This document shows positions 8,240 to 17,232 of a stretch of DNA of 48,520 nt, piece after piece (within the stretch, counting starts at the first letter, position 1; each line of letters opens with the position of its first letter). This stretch comes from Candidatus Stoquefichus massiliensis AP9. Lineage in GTDB: Bacteria; Bacillota_I; Bacilli_A; Erysipelotrichales; Coprobacillaceae. Location of the stretch: the NCBI RefSeq assembly GCF_000455285.1, contig NZ_HG005291.1, positions 76,488 through 125,007 on the forward strand, read 5' to 3'. The position numbers and the translations under genes were made by a program. The notes under the pieces were generated by a model. That model was not told the DNA's origin. It saw only the letters and a program-made list of their open reading frames with translations, and ran no database searches.

Positions 8240-9028
8240 ATGTTATCAATACTTCAAGAGATGCCTATTTTGATTTTCATTGGAGCAATTATCTTTAATT
8301 GGCTTTCTACTTTTTTAGGGGCTTCTCTTGTCTATTTTACAAAAAAAGAAAATCAACATTTAATTTCTATTGCTTTGGGAAGTAGTGCTGGTATTATGAT
8401 TGCAGCATCTTTTTTCTCATTAATTCTACCAGCCATGGATTTATTAGAGGGCTTAAGTAAATGGTATCTACTGATTATTCCTTTTGGGTTCTTCTGTGGT
8501 GTTCTCTTTTTAACATTATGCGACCATTTCCTGCCACATGAACATATGGTATCTGGAGAGATTGAGGGAATTGATTCAAAGCTTTCACAAAATCAATTAC
8601 TTATGTTAGCAATGACTTTGCATAACATTCCTGAAGGTTTAGCTGTTGGTGTAGCCTTTGCCTGTGCACATCAGGATATTATCCCTGCATTAATTTTATC
8701 TATTGGTATTGGCATTCAAAACTTTCCAGAAGGAACCGCTATTTCATTACCGATGCATCAATATGGAAAAAGTAAGTTTGTTGCTATGATGTATGGACAG
8801 TTCTCTGGTATTGTTGAAATACCAGCAGCTATTATTGGCTATATCTTTGCCACAGCAATCAATAATGTTCTTCCCTTTGCATTAAGTTTTGCAGCTGGTG
8901 CAATGTTATTTGTCTGTGTTGAAGATATGATTCCAGAAGCATCATGTAAAAATCAGATAGATATTGGAGCTATCTCCTGTATGATAGGCTTCTTGATTAT
9001 GATGGTTTTAGATATTATGTTATCTTAG
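8240..9028 (+). CDS. ZIP family divalent metal transporter
   Basis: This is a membrane transporter of 262 residues with about eight hydrophobic segments that would import zinc or another divalent metal. Two diagnostic helices are present: HNIPEGLAVGVAFA (about residues 131-144) and QNFPEGTAISLP (about 158-169). Their His, Asn, Pro and Glu residues form the intramembrane metal site of the ZIP family (ZupT/GufA branch). An AGAGGTG ribosome site precedes the ATG. The gene stands between two terminators, so it is probably transcribed alone. The metal preference cannot be read from sequence. Confidence 0.9.
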   Translation: MLSILQEMPILIFIGAIIFNWLSTFLGASLVYFTKKENQHLISIALGSSAGIMIAASFFSLILPAMDLLEGLSKWYLLIIPFGFFCGVLFLTLCDHFLPHEHMVSGEIEGIDSKLSQNQLLMLAMTLHNIPEGLAVGVAFACAHQDIIPALILSIGIGIQNFPEGTAISLPMHQYGKSKFVAMMYGQFSGIVEIPAAIIGYIFATAINNVLPFALSFAAGAMLFVCVEDMIPEASCKNQIDIGAISCMIGFLIMMVLDIMLS

Positions 9029-9054
9029 GAATAGTTATTCTATTCCTCTTTTAT
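9027..9054 (+). terminator. Terminator after the ZIP gene
   Basis: AGGAATAG (9027-9034) pairs with CTATTCCT (9040-9047), followed by a short T-rich stretch. Confidence 0.65.
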
Positions 9055-9123
9055 GATATTTATAAATATTATACTTAAATTTCTATTTTTCACTTTTCTT
9101 TATGTAAAATTAAAATGTTTGTA

Positions 9124-9152
9124 TTGACAAACAAATTCCATTCCTTTAAGAT
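9124..9152 (+). promoter_or_regulatory. Promoter of the T-box transporter operon
   Basis: A consensus TTGACA (9124-9129) and TAAGAT (9147-9152) are separated by exactly 17 bases. Transcription would begin near 9159, ahead of the T-box leader. Confidence 0.7.
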
Positions 9153-9158
9153 AAGAGA

Positions 9159-9416
9159 TATACATTTATAAAAACAAAAACATTGATGTGACAAAGTAAA
9201 AATTCCTGAGACATAAGAGATATGATGGTTGGTGCAAATCATACGTTAAGGAGTTTTGAATTCACCACGGAGTTGTTATTCTGATAAGGAATAACCGGAG
9301 TCATAACGTTATTTATGAAAAGTTTTCAACTTACGAAGGTTATACTTGTGAAAGTATAACAAACTGAGGTGGTACCGCGATCACTCGCCCTCTATGAGCG
9401 AGTGTTTTTTGTTTTT
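9159..9416 (+). ncRNA. T-box leader, specifier TTC (Phe), upstream of ABC transporter
   Basis: This is a tRNA-sensing attenuator. Visible parts: AGTA of the specifier loop (9195-9198); stem AATTCCT/AGGAGTT (9201-9207 with 9249-9255); the AGAGA element (9216-9220); the apical hairpin TATGAT/ATCATA enclosing GGTTGGTG; GAA followed by TTC ACC (specifier at 9261-9263); the T-box bulge TGGTACC (9370-9376); and a terminator CACTCGC/GCGAGTG (9382-9388 with 9398-9404) with a T run. The codon after GAA and before ACC is TTC, phenylalanine. The bulge base after TGG is T, which pairs with an A73 tRNA such as tRNA-Phe and argues against tRNA-Trp, which has G73. The leader should allow read-through into the transporter genes when the cognate tRNA is uncharged. 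Confidence 0.9.
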
Positions 9417-9437
9417 ATAGGAATGGGGAGGAAAAAT

Positions 9438-10421
9438 ATGAAAAAATTAGCTGTATGTATGTTAGCATTAGGATTAATGCTTACTGGTTGTGGTTCAAAC
9501 AATTCAGAACCTAGTGAAACTAAAGATTTATCAAAAGTGAAGATCGGTGCTATTCAATTAGCACAACATCCTGCATTAGATAAAGCATATGAAGGATTTC
9601 AAAAAACATTAGCAGAAGCTGGGATTAGTAAAGATCAAATTGATTATCAGAATGCAAGCGGTGATGCTTCTAACTGTCAAACAATTGCAGAGAAGTTTAC
9701 AAATGATGGTGTTGATTTAATCTATGCGATTGCAACTGATGCCCTTCAAGCTGCTGCTAACAAAACAACAACAATTCCTGTTATTGGTGCTGCTGTAACA
9801 AACTTTGAAGAAGCTGGTGTTGTGAAATCAAATGAGAAACCAGAAACAAATGTGACTGGAGCAAGTGATATGAATCCAGTGAAGGAACAAATGGATTTAT
9901 TAAAGAAATTAGTACCAAGTGCTAAAAAAATCGCCATTTTCTATTGTAGCGATGAAGCAAATTCAGTCTACCAAGGAAATATTGCCAAAGAAGCTGCTAC
10001 AAAAATTGGTTTAGAACCTACAATTGTGACTGTCCCAAATGATTCAAGTGCAATCTCTCAAGTTACTGAATCTTTGATTGGTAAGTATGATGCAGTTTAT
10101 ATTCCTACAGATAACTTATTAGCTTCAAATATGGCTACAGTTGCTCAAATTACAAATGCTAATAAAATACCTTGTATAGTTGGTGAAGAAAGTATGTGTA
10201 AAAACGGTGGTATTGCAACATTAAGTTTAGATTATTATACTGTTGGTGCTAATGCAGCCAAATCAGCATTAGCAATCTTAAAAGGTGAAGCAAAACCAGA
10301 AGAAACTCCTGTGACTTTTATTGATGCAAAGGATTGTAAATATTTTGTCAATAAAAAAGTTGCTGATCAATTAGGAATAACTATTCCAACTGATTTGAAT
10401 GCAACACTCATTGAAGAATAG
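9438..10421 (+). CDS. ABC transporter substrate-binding lipoprotein (TrpX-type)
   Basis: This is the extracytoplasmic binding protein of an amino-acid-type ABC importer, 327 residues, of the TrpX/YckE-like family. The N-terminus is a lipoprotein signal with the lipobox LMLTGCG. The mature part has the two-lobed periplasmic-binding pattern seen in the family: KIGAIQLAQHPALDKAYEGF, VTGASDMNPVKEQ and IPCIVGEESMCKNGGIATL. The frame opens further upstream at 9369, but that lies inside the T-box. ATG 9438 with GGGGAGGAA in front is the real start. It is first in an operon with the permease and ATPase. The T-box specifier suggests phenylalanine or a related aromatic compound as substrate, whereas the family is usually annotated for tryptophan. 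Confidence 0.9.
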   Translation: MKKLAVCMLALGLMLTGCGSNNSEPSETKDLSKVKIGAIQLAQHPALDKAYEGFQKTLAEAGISKDQIDYQNASGDASNCQTIAEKFTNDGVDLIYAIATDALQAAANKTTTIPVIGAAVTNFEEAGVVKSNEKPETNVTGASDMNPVKEQMDLLKKLVPSAKKIAIFYCSDEANSVYQGNIAKEAATKIGLEPTIVTVPNDSSAISQVTESLIGKYDAVYIPTDNLLASNMATVAQITNANKIPCIVGEESMCKNGGIATLSLDYYTVGANAAKSALAILKGEAKPEETPVTFIDAKDCKYFVNKKVADQLGITIPTDLNATLIEE

Positions 10422-10431
10422 GTGTATATAA

Positions 10432-11358
10432 ATGGGATTATTATTATCATTACAAGGTGCTGTGGGCCAAGGGATTCTTTGGGGAATCATGGCCCTTGGT
10501 ATATATTTAACATTTCGTGTTTTAGATATTGCTGATTTATCTGTTGATGGAAGTTTTGCAACCGGTGGTGCTGTTTGTGCTGTTTCCATTATTAATGGGA
10601 TTCATCCAGTTATTGCTGTTATATTGGCAACTTTATCAGGTTTTGCTGCTGGATTTATCACTGGTTTCTTGCATACAAAATGTAGAATGCCAGCCATCTT
10701 AGCAGGAATTTTAACACAATTAGCTTTATATTCAATCAATTTAAGAATTATGGGAAAGAGTAATATTCCTCTTCTTCAATCTTCTACATTATTTAAAGAT
10801 TTTGCAAATTTTGTAAATATGACACCAAATTGGATTACCATTATTATTGGACTCATTTGCAGTCTTCTTGTGATTATTGGTATCTATTGGTTCTTAGGAA
10901 CAGAATTTGGATCATGTTTACGAGCAACAGGTAACAATGAAAATATGGTTCGTGCAAATGGAGTCAATACTGATACAACAAAATTATTTGGCTTAATGTT
11001 AAGTAATGGATTGGTTGCTATGAGTGGTGCTCTTGTTACACAACAACAAAGTGTTGCTGATGTTAAAATGGGTGTTGGAGCAATTGTTATTGGACTTGCT
11101 TCAATAGTCATTGGAGAAGTTGTTTTTGGTAAAAAAGCAGGATTTAAATTAAGATTGGTTTCTATTATTATTGGTTCTATTATTTATCGTATTATTGTTG
11201 CTCTTGTTTTACAGATGGGATTAAATACAGATGATTTAAAGTTATTAACAGCATTAATTGTTGCGATTGCTTTAACTGTTCCTGTGCTTCTTGAAAAGAA
11301 AAAACGTGTTGCTATGTACAAGAAACTTACTGGAAAGGAGTTCCAAGATAATGCTTAA
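10432..11358 (+). CDS. ABC transporter permease (TrpY-type)
   Basis: This is an inner-membrane permease of 308 residues with about eight to nine hydrophobic segments, of the branched-chain-like permease superfamily used by TrpXYZ systems. Typical segments are LRVLDIADLSVDG-like (here FRVLDIADLSVDGSFATGG, residues 25-43) and FGSCLRATGNNENMVRANG in the cytoplasmic coupling region. It starts ten bases after the binding-protein gene and overlaps the ATPase gene by eight bases, which indicates translational coupling. It should form the channel of the T-box-controlled importer. Confidence 0.9.
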   Translation: MGLLLSLQGAVGQGILWGIMALGIYLTFRVLDIADLSVDGSFATGGAVCAVSIINGIHPVIAVILATLSGFAAGFITGFLHTKCRMPAILAGILTQLALYSINLRIMGKSNIPLLQSSTLFKDFANFVNMTPNWITIIIGLICSLLVIIGIYWFLGTEFGSCLRATGNNENMVRANGVNTDTTKLFGLMLSNGLVAMSGALVTQQQSVADVKMGVGAIVIGLASIVIGEVVFGKKAGFKLRLVSIIIGSIIYRIIVALVLQMGLNTDDLKLLTALIVAIALTVPVLLEKKKRVAMYKKLTGKEFQDNA

Positions 11359-12145
11359 ATTAGAAAAAGTATCAAAATCTTTTAATGTTGGAACACCTAA
11401 CGAAAAGCAAGTTCTAAAAAAATTGAATTTAGAACTTAATGAAGGTGATTTTGTCACTGTTATTGGTGGTAATGGTGCTGGTAAAAGTACTATGCTCAAT
11501 ATGATTGCTGGAGTTTATCCAATTGATTGTGGAATTATTACACTTGATGGAAAAAACATTTCTCTTGCTGCTGAATATGAACGTGCAAAGATGATTGGTC
11601 GCGTTTTTCAAGATCCAATGATGGGTACTGCTGGTGATATGCAAATTATTGAAAATTTAGCAATGGCAGCTCGCCGTGGTAAAAATAGGACACTTCGCTG
11701 GGGTGTTACAAAAGAAGAAAAGAAAGAATATTATGAAGTTGTTAAGACATTAGGCTTAGGTCTAGAAGAAAGATTAACAAGTAAAGTTGGTTTACTTTCT
11801 GGTGGGCAGCGCCAAGCTTTAACACTTTTAATGGCAACTTTGCATAAACCAAAACTTCTTTTGTTAGATGAACATACTGCTGCTCTTGATCCTGCAACAA
11901 GTGCAAAAGTTTTAAATTTAACAAATAAAATAGTGACCGAGCAGAATTTAACAGCTTTAATGGTCACTCACAATATGAAAGATGCTATTGATATTGGCAA
12001 TCGTCTCATCATGATGTATGAAGGTCATATTATCTATGATGTCAGAGGAGAAGAAAAGAAAAAATTAACAGTTAATGACTTACTCAAGAAATTTGAAGAA
12101 GCTATTGGTGAAGAATTTGTTAACGATAGAATGTTATTAGGCTAG
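11351..12145 (+). CDS. ABC transporter ATP-binding protein (TrpZ-type)
   Basis: This is the energy-coupling ATPase of the importer, 264 residues. The Walker A motif is GGNGAGKST, the signature motif LSGGQRQ, and the Walker B LLLLDEHTAALDP. The His after Asp-Glu is the usual form in this subfamily. A longer frame opens at 11291, but ATG 11351 (MLKLEKVSKSF) follows AAAGGAG ten bases upstream and begins at the usual family start. It overlaps the permease stop by eight bases. A strong terminator follows at once, so the operon has three genes. Confidence 0.93.
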   Translation: MLKLEKVSKSFNVGTPNEKQVLKKLNLELNEGDFVTVIGGNGAGKSTMLNMIAGVYPIDCGIITLDGKNISLAAEYERAKMIGRVFQDPMMGTAGDMQIIENLAMAARRGKNRTLRWGVTKEEKKEYYEVVKTLGLGLEERLTSKVGLLSGGQRQALTLLMATLHKPKLLLLDEHTAALDPATSAKVLNLTNKIVTEQNLTALMVTHNMKDAIDIGNRLIMMYEGHIIYDVRGEEKKKLTVNDLLKKFEEAIGEEFVNDRMLLG

Positions 12146-12168
12146 AACTTCTAGCCTTTTATTTTTTT
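12140..12168 (+). terminator. Terminator of the ABC operon
   Basis: GGCTAG (12140-12145) pairs with CTAGCC (12151-12156), followed by TTTTATTTTTTT. Confidence 0.85.
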
Positions 12169-12791
12169 ATAAAAAAGAGTCTTTCTTTTTCTAATACACA
12201 ATAAAAAATATCTCTATAATCACTTACCCCATGCTGATGAAGTTGTTTTTTTAGCCATGCTTCATCTCTATTCATTGTTTTTAAGATTTCATAATTAATT
12301 TCACCATCATTAATTAATGATTCCGGCATATCTACCTGACTCTTTTGAGATTCAATTACTGATAATTGTCCATCTGTTTCTAATACAGCAAATTCGACTT
12401 CTGATAATGAACCAATACCTTGTTCTCTTAAATGATGGCACAAATCATCAACCGAATAATTTAAAGCCCTCATTTTCTCCTGATTTAATTTACCTTTATA
12501 AACAATAAAAGTGGGATGTCCCTCTAATACTTTTTTTACAGGTTTATACTTCATAGATACAAAAGAACATAATTTATCTAACACAATAATAACAAGTGCT
12601 GCTAATGCACCATGCATAAAATTAACATTATCATCACCAATAGAAATTGTCATTAATTCACTGATCAATAAAAAAACAATGAGATCTGAAACACTTAATT
12701 TACCCATTTCCTTTTTGCCAAGATATCTTAATAAAAAGACAAGATAAAAATATGTGGCAATACATTCAATAAATATTTCTACATATTTCAT
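12159..12791 (-). CDS. DUF421 (YetF/YrbG-like) membrane protein
   Basis: The product is 210 residues. Three N-terminal hydrophobic segments include the family signature LRYLGKKEMGKLSVSDLIVF. A soluble domain follows (about residues 85-210) with HPTFIVYKGKLN and GIGSLSEVEFAVLETDGQLSV, which is typical of YetF/YkjA proteins. These are widespread in spore-forming Firmicutes and their relatives, and their role is poorly defined. AAGGAG lies eight bases before the ATG. It is divergent from the next small membrane gene, with only 40 bases between the start codons. Confidence 0.85.
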   Translation of the reverse strand: MKYVEIFIECIATYFYLVFLLRYLGKKEMGKLSVSDLIVFLLISELMTISIGDDNVNFMHGALAALVIIVLDKLCSFVSMKYKPVKKVLEGHPTFIVYKGKLNQEKMRALNYSVDDLCHHLREQGIGSLSEVEFAVLETDGQLSVIESQKSQVDMPESLINDGEINYEILKTMNRDEAWLKKQLHQHGVSDYRDIFYCVLEKERLFFIKK

Positions 12792-12831
12792 AAACCAAAC
12801 TCCTTTTCATATACTATACAAGGAGGAAATT

Positions 12832-13185
12832 ATGAAAAAAACAATACGTACTTATATCAATACTCTATTATTATTTCTCATTCCCTTTGTAGTGATTTCA
12901 TTTATTCTTGCCATTTTATCTTATTTCATGCAAACAAACTCTTTTATTATGAATATTATGATTCAGGTGATTTCATATTTATTATTAATTGTTGCAGCAC
13001 TATATTTTACTTCACAAATCACGAAAAAAAGAATATCTCATTGCTTATGTTTTACATTAATTTACTTTTTATTAAGTTTATTGATTCATTTAGGAAATAT
13101 TCATTATATTCATTTATTTGTCAAATCACTATTGTTTATTGTTATTGGTTTCTTTAAAGAAATAAGAAGTCAAAAAACGGCATAA
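12832..13185 (+). CDS. Small integral membrane protein, possibly YrzE/TIGR04086-like
   Basis: The product is 117 residues with four hydrophobic segments: about 11-36, 44-62, 71-89 and 91-108. It ends in a short basic tail. The start is ATG 12832 with AGGAGG seven bases upstream; a longer frame from 12754 has no ribosome site. The size and four-helix layout recall the TIGR04086/YrzE family, but sequence similarity by eye is not decisive. It is divergent from the DUF421 gene and convergent with the DUF1275 gene. Confidence 0.6.
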   Translation: MKKTIRTYINTLLLFLIPFVVISFILAILSYFMQTNSFIMNIMIQVISYLLLIVAALYFTSQITKKRISHCLCFTLIYFLLSLLIHLGNIHYIHLFVKSLLFIVIGFFKEIRSQKTA

Positions 13186-13210
13186 AAAAACAAGTTTTAA
13201 CCAACTTGTT
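13183..13210 (-). terminator. Terminator of the DUF1275 gene
   Basis: AACAAGTT (13189-13196) pairs with AACTTGTT (13203-13210). Read leftward it is followed by a run of seven Ts. It also lies just past the convergent small membrane gene. Confidence 0.75.
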
Positions 13211-13859
13211 CAATAAACATAAAAACAGTAACAACAATTAATAAAAGGACGGGAATAAAGAGCGCTTTTATTACAAATTGATTTGTAAAAAAGACCCCTA
13301 AGCATGCACCAAGTATAAAAAATAGAATAATCATGTAGTACTCAAGACTCCTAATCAGAGTCTTTTTATCTTTTGTATGAAAATAGAGATAAAGATTTTC
13401 TGTCGCACTTCTTAAATTACCTGTACACATTGTTGAAGCATAAGGAACACCATGAAACTTTCTAAAACTCTCTACTTGTAACGAACAAACAAAAGAAATC
13501 ATAATATTACATATCATATTATAATTTTGTGGTATAAAGATAATTATACATAAAACAAGCAATTCAATACATAAGATAATTTGACGCCAATGGATTTTAG
13601 GATGATTTCTAAAATGATGTTTAATCATTTCAGAAATCAATATCCCTACTAAAAAAGCAATAATTGGTAACAGATAGTATAATGCCTGTAAAAAATTCTG
13701 GTTCATTAACTGTATACCAAAGAGTACTATATTTCCTGTTTGTGCATTAGCAAAAACATGTCCTCGGCATAAATAAGTATAAGCATCTAAAAATCCTCCT
13801 ACTATTGCTAAAACAATACCAATTTGAATAGTATCTGACATCTGTCTTTTCTCATTCAT
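13197..13859 (-). CDS. YoaK family (DUF1275) membrane protein
   Basis: The product is 220 residues with about six hydrophobic segments. The N-terminal signature GGFLDAYTYLCRGHVFANAQTG (residues about 21-42, given here only as GGFLDAYTY and FANAQTGN) is diagnostic of the DUF1275/YoaK family. A second conserved stretch, STMCTGNLRSATE, follows in the middle. The function of the family is not established; it is usually annotated as a membrane protein of unknown transport role. A GGGGGT ribosome site precedes the ATG. It is downstream of greA on the same strand but separated from it by a terminator. Confidence 0.85.
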   Translation of the reverse strand: MNEKRQMSDTIQIGIVLAIVGGFLDAYTYLCRGHVFANAQTGNIVLFGIQLMNQNFLQALYYLLPIIAFLVGILISEMIKHHFRNHPKIHWRQIILCIELLVLCIIIFIPQNYNMICNIMISFVCSLQVESFRKFHGVPYASTMCTGNLRSATENLYLYFHTKDKKTLIRSLEYYMIILFFILGACLGVFFTNQFVIKALFIPVLLLIVVTVFMFIEQVG

Positions 13860-13870
13860 TTTTTACCCCC

Positions 13871-13902
13871 AAAAAAGAAAAAGATGATGTTGCCATCATC
13901 TT
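13871..13902 (-). terminator. Terminator of the greA end of the cluster
   Basis: AAGATGAT (13881-13888) pairs with ATCATCTT (13895-13902). Read leftward it is followed by TTTTTCTTTTTT. Confidence 0.8.
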
Positions 13903-14386
13903 AAGAAATATATTCTATCTTTAAAATCTTAACCTCATAAGGTTCAGCAACCCCAACAGATACTATTTCATTGACACCATGATCCAAAATTGCTTTTGCT
14001 AATGGTGATTCATTTGATATTTTTCCATTTAAAGGATCAGTTTCAAATGTTCCGACAATAGTATAAGATTCTGGTTCAGGATTTTCTTCAGATAAATCTA
14101 AGATAGTTACTGTTGCTCCTGGTTTAGCAACATTAATATCTAATTGTGATTCATCAATGATTTGCACATGCAATAACATTTGATCAATTTCTTTAATTCT
14201 TGATTCAATATGTGCTTGTTTATCTCTAGCAGAATCATAGTCAGCATTTTCAGACAAGTCACCTTGTGAACGTGCTAATTGTAATTCTTCAATAACCTTA
14301 GGTCTTTCAACATTAATTAAATGTTCTCTTTCCTGTTTTAATGTTTCTACCCCACTTTGGGTTAATAATACTGCATCATGATCCAT
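13901..14386 (-). CDS. greA: Transcription elongation factor GreA
   Basis: This factor rescues backtracked RNA polymerase by stimulating transcript cleavage. It is 161 residues, the normal length. The N-terminal coiled-coil hairpin carries the acidic tip and the signature LSENADYDSARDKQ. The C-terminal FKBP-like domain contains TVTILDLSEENPE and ESPLAKAILDHGVNE. A GAGGTGA ribosome site precedes the ATG. It is the last gene of the yrrM-yrrN-yrrO-udk-greA order, the same as in B. subtilis. Confidence 0.97.
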   Translation of the reverse strand: MDHDAVLLTQSGVETLKQEREHLINVERPKVIEELQLARSQGDLSENADYDSARDKQAHIESRIKEIDQMLLHVQIIDESQLDINVAKPGATVTILDLSEENPEPESYTIVGTFETDPLNGKISNESPLAKAILDHGVNEIVSVGVAEPYEVKILKIEYIS

Positions 14387-14457
14387 AAATATTCACCTCG
14401 CGAACTATACTATATCATAAAAATAATAAAATTGCTAGCACTAATCTATTTTTATAA

Positions 14458-15081
14458 CTAATCAACAATACTTTTTATTTTTGTAATTAATAAATCAACC
14501 GCCACACGATTGCTACCACCCTCGGGAATAATAATATGAGCATATTTTTTAGAAGGCTCAATAAACTGCTCATGCATAGGTCTTACAGTATTAAGATACT
14601 GATTACAAACCGAATCAACACTTCTTCCACGTTCCTGTGTATCACGTTTTAAACGTCTAATAAAACGAATATCACTATCTGTGTCAACATAAACCAATAT
14701 ATCACATAACTCTCGAATACGTTCTTCTGCTAAAACAAATATACCTTCTAAAATAATAACATCTCTTCCTTCTATTGTCTCCGTTACTGGACTACGATTA
14801 TGTTGTGTATAATCATATGTAGGTTTTTCTATTGTTTGTTTGTTCTTTAACTGTTTTAAATGTTTTACTAGTAAATTAGTATCAAAAGCAAAAGGATGAT
14901 CGTAATTTGTCTTTGTTCTCTCTTCATATGTTAAATGACTTTGATCTTTATAATAATCATCCTGTTTCAAAATTTTAACTTTATGATTTCCTTGAAAAGC
15001 CTCATATAATTGCTCAGCAATTGATGTTTTACCAGAAGCACTTCCTCCAGCAATACCTATTATAATAGCATAATCCATCAT
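14458..15081 (-). CDS. udk: Uridine kinase
   Basis: This enzyme phosphorylates uridine and cytidine in pyrimidine salvage. It is 207 residues long, as usual. The P-loop is GGSASGKTS at residues 11-19. Other family blocks are [27 protein letters not shown] (residues about 41-67), DVIILEGIF and [13 protein letters not shown]. The start codon overlaps the stop of the U32 gene upstream by four bases (ATGA), so translation is coupled. The link to the tRNA-modification genes is conserved in Firmicutes. Confidence 0.96.
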   Translation of the reverse strand: MMDYAIIIGIAGGSASGKTSIAEQLYEAFQGNHKVKILKQDDYYKDQSHLTYEERTKTNYDHPFAFDTNLLVKHLKQLKNKQTIEKPTYDYTQHNRSPVTETIEGRDVIILEGIFVLAEERIRELCDILVYVDTDSDIRFIRRLKRDTQERGRSVDSVCNQYLNTVRPMHEQFIEPSKKYAHIIIPEGGSNRVAVDLLITKIKSIVD

Positions 15082-16325
15082 CTGATAACCTTCCTTCCCA
15101 TATCATTTGGTAATACTTCTTCATCAATTTGAACATATAAAACTTCCATTGGATGATTAGCAACCTCAATGATTTCTCTATCTTCATTATAGAGTTTTTT
15201 TACTGTAAAGAAAAGGTTTGGATGATGTGGTGAGAAAATTTCTATTTTATCACCTACTTTAAAATAATTGCGCTGTTCTATTTTTGCTAAATGATTTTGT
15301 GTATCATAATCTAAAATACGCATAACAAATTCTTGAGTTGGATGTTCATCTCTTAAAAAGAATAATTGCTCATCCTTGGTTGGATGATCATAGAAAAAAC
15401 CATGACATAAAGCACGATTAGCTGCCTTCAATAACTCATCTCGATAACTCTCATCCGGTTGAAAATAATCAGGATCATCGCAGTAAGCATCAATTAATTT
15501 TCGATAAGTTGATACAACAGTAGCAATATAATGCAATGACTTCATTCTTCCTTCAATCTTAAAAGAATCAACACCTAATTCTATTAACTCACCAATGTGA
15601 TCAATCAAAGACATATCTTTACTAGACATACTAAAAGGCATATCATCTTCTCTATTCACAAGCATATCATTCTCATATAAGTCATAATACCAGCGACATG
15701 ACTGTGAACAGCCACCACGATTTGCATCTCTACGACTCAAGTAGTTAGATAACATACACCTTCCAGAATAATGAATACACATAGCACCATGAATAAAGTA
15801 TTCTACATCAACAGGTGCATAATGCATAATTGTTTTCAAATCTTCATATGTCACTTCACGTCCCAAAACAACACGATCCATTCCCATCTCTTTATAAAAC
15901 TCAATGGCTTTTAAATTAAGGGTTGATAATTGTGTCGAAACATGAACTTCTAAATGAAGATTCATTTCTTTTGCAATCTTCATAATATACGGATCAGCAA
16001 CAATAATTGCAGTTACACCAATATCATCTAAACACTGTAAATACTCCTTAATCCCCTCTAAATTATCCTGATGTAATATAATATTACATGTCACATGAAT
16101 ATGTGCATGGTATTGTTTAGCAAATATAACTGCTTCTTTAATATCATCAAGTGTAAAATTTGATGCTTGTGAACGTAAAGAAAACTCTTTTCCACCAACA
16201 AATACAGCATCAGCACCATACATAATTGCAACCTTTAACTTTTCTAAATTCCCTGCTGGTGCTAATAACTCTGGTTTTTTTATAATCTTTCTTTTTCCAT
16301 TAATGATTTGACTCACGTTTCTCAT
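15078..16325 (-). CDS. trhP2: U32 family tRNA hydroxylation protein P2 (YrrO/TrhP2-like)
   Basis: The product is 415 residues of the U32 'peptidase' family. In B. subtilis and E. coli these proteins act in prephenate-dependent hydroxylation of uridine 34 in tRNA. The N-terminal block [25 protein letters not shown] (residues about 18-42) and the [17 protein letters not shown] block are diagnostic. Four cysteines, two in that block and two in [11 protein letters not shown], are positioned for the iron-sulphur cluster of TrhP. The start at 16325 overlaps the preceding gene by 26 bases and has GAGGA upstream. Position next to yrrN and yrrM homologues supports the tRNA role. The symbol follows the B. 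subtilis order. Confidence 0.88.
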   Translation of the reverse strand: MRNVSQIINGKRKIIKKPELLAPAGNLEKLKVAIMYGADAVFVGGKEFSLRSQASNFTLDDIKEAVIFAKQYHAHIHVTCNIILHQDNLEGIKEYLQCLDDIGVTAIIVADPYIMKIAKEMNLHLEVHVSTQLSTLNLKAIEFYKEMGMDRVVLGREVTYEDLKTIMHYAPVDVEYFIHGAMCIHYSGRCMLSNYLSRRDANRGGCSQSCRWYYDLYENDMLVNREDDMPFSMSSKDMSLIDHIGELIELGVDSFKIEGRMKSLHYIATVVSTYRKLIDAYCDDPDYFQPDESYRDELLKAANRALCHGFFYDHPTKDEQLFFLRDEHPTQEFVMRILDYDTQNHLAKIEQRNYFKVGDKIEIFSPHHPNLFFTVKKLYNEDREIIEVANHPMEVLYVQIDEEVLPNDMGRKVIR

Positions 16326-17232
16326 TATCCATTTTCCTCATATCTTCTAATTTATAAACAGTCTGATCAAATAAAAATCCTCTATCCAACGGTGTCTTTA
16401 AACGATACAATAAATTCATATATTCTTTAACATCCTTATTATATGTACCATTTTTAAAACTTTTTAATGCATCACTATATAAAGAAGCAACCTCTATCGC
16501 CTCTCCTTCACTCATCATCAATGTTTCAATATACAAATAATCAAATTCTTGTATTTGGTTAAATAAATCCAAAGTATATAATCTTGTATCAGAGAAAATA
16601 TGTGTTCCTTTTTCATCCTCAAAAATTCTCAATAAATAATCAGAATTTTTTGCTTTTAATTTTAAATGAGTTTGACCATAAAGATCAAATTCCAATAAAG
16701 ATGCTTCTTTATAATTAGATAGTAAAGTTCTTTTACTAGCCGCTATATATTCAACGCCATGACCATGCAACATTAAAGGCATATGAACTTCCTTTAAAAT
16801 CATTAATTGTTCTTCTAAAGGAATAACCTTTGATAAAAAAGCACTTGTGACACCTTCCTCTTTTAATACATTTAATGTGTTTGCATTTGTATTTAAAGTT
16901 TCTGGATCATACATCATATCAAAATGATAATGTTTTTCTTTAACAATCTGTAAAACACCAAAATCCTGAAAAAGAATCCCTTTAATATTCAATTTTGACA
17001 ACTGATCAATATACTTTTCTAAATCAGCAATCACATACTGATCATATAATGCATTCACAGCGACATAAAAATAACAATCTGCATATTGATTAGTAAGTAA
17101 TTCTATTTCCGCATATGAAAAACAATAAGGTGCATGAAATGAATACTGACCCCCTAACACAAATGTATCAATTCCCATATCTATATAATCATACATTCTT
17201 TCTTTTTGATTAAGTGATAAAACTATTTTCAT
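16300..17232 (-). CDS. trhP1: U32 family protein P1 (YrrN/TrhP1-like)
   Basis: The product is 310 residues, a shorter U32 paralogue that occupies the yrrN position. It shares the TIM-barrel-like pattern (IVLSLNQKERMYDYIDMGIDTFVLGG, split here as residues 3-12 and 13-28). The only cysteines are isolated, near residues 37 and 53, and no four-Cys cluster is present. It is therefore probably a partner subunit for the YrrO-like protein rather than the iron-sulphur component. Its start overlaps the stop of the methyltransferase gene by four bases. The assignment rests on family plus synteny. Confidence 0.8.
   Translation of the reverse strand: MKIVLSLNQKERMYDYIDMGIDTFVLGGQYSFHAPYCFSYAEIELLTNQYADCYFYVAVNALYDQYVIADLEKYIDQLSKLNIKGILFQDFGVLQIVKEKHYHFDMMYDPETLNTNANTLNVLKEEGVTSAFLSKVIPLEEQLMILKEVHMPLMLHGHGVEYIAASKRTLLSNYKEASLLEFDLYGQTHLKLKAKNSDYLLRIFEDEKGTHIFSDTRLYTLDLFNQIQEFDYLYIETLMMSEGEAIEVASLYSDALKSFKNGTYNKDVKEYMNLLYRLKTPLDRGFLFDQTVYKLEDMRKMDNEKRESNH

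Noticed and set aside
9261-9264. A tryptophan, serine, isoleucine or histidine reading of the T-box specifier by shifting the register
   Set aside because: The conserved GAA before and ACC after fix TTC as the codon. TGG is not present at the position, and the A73-type bulge excludes Trp, Ser and His.
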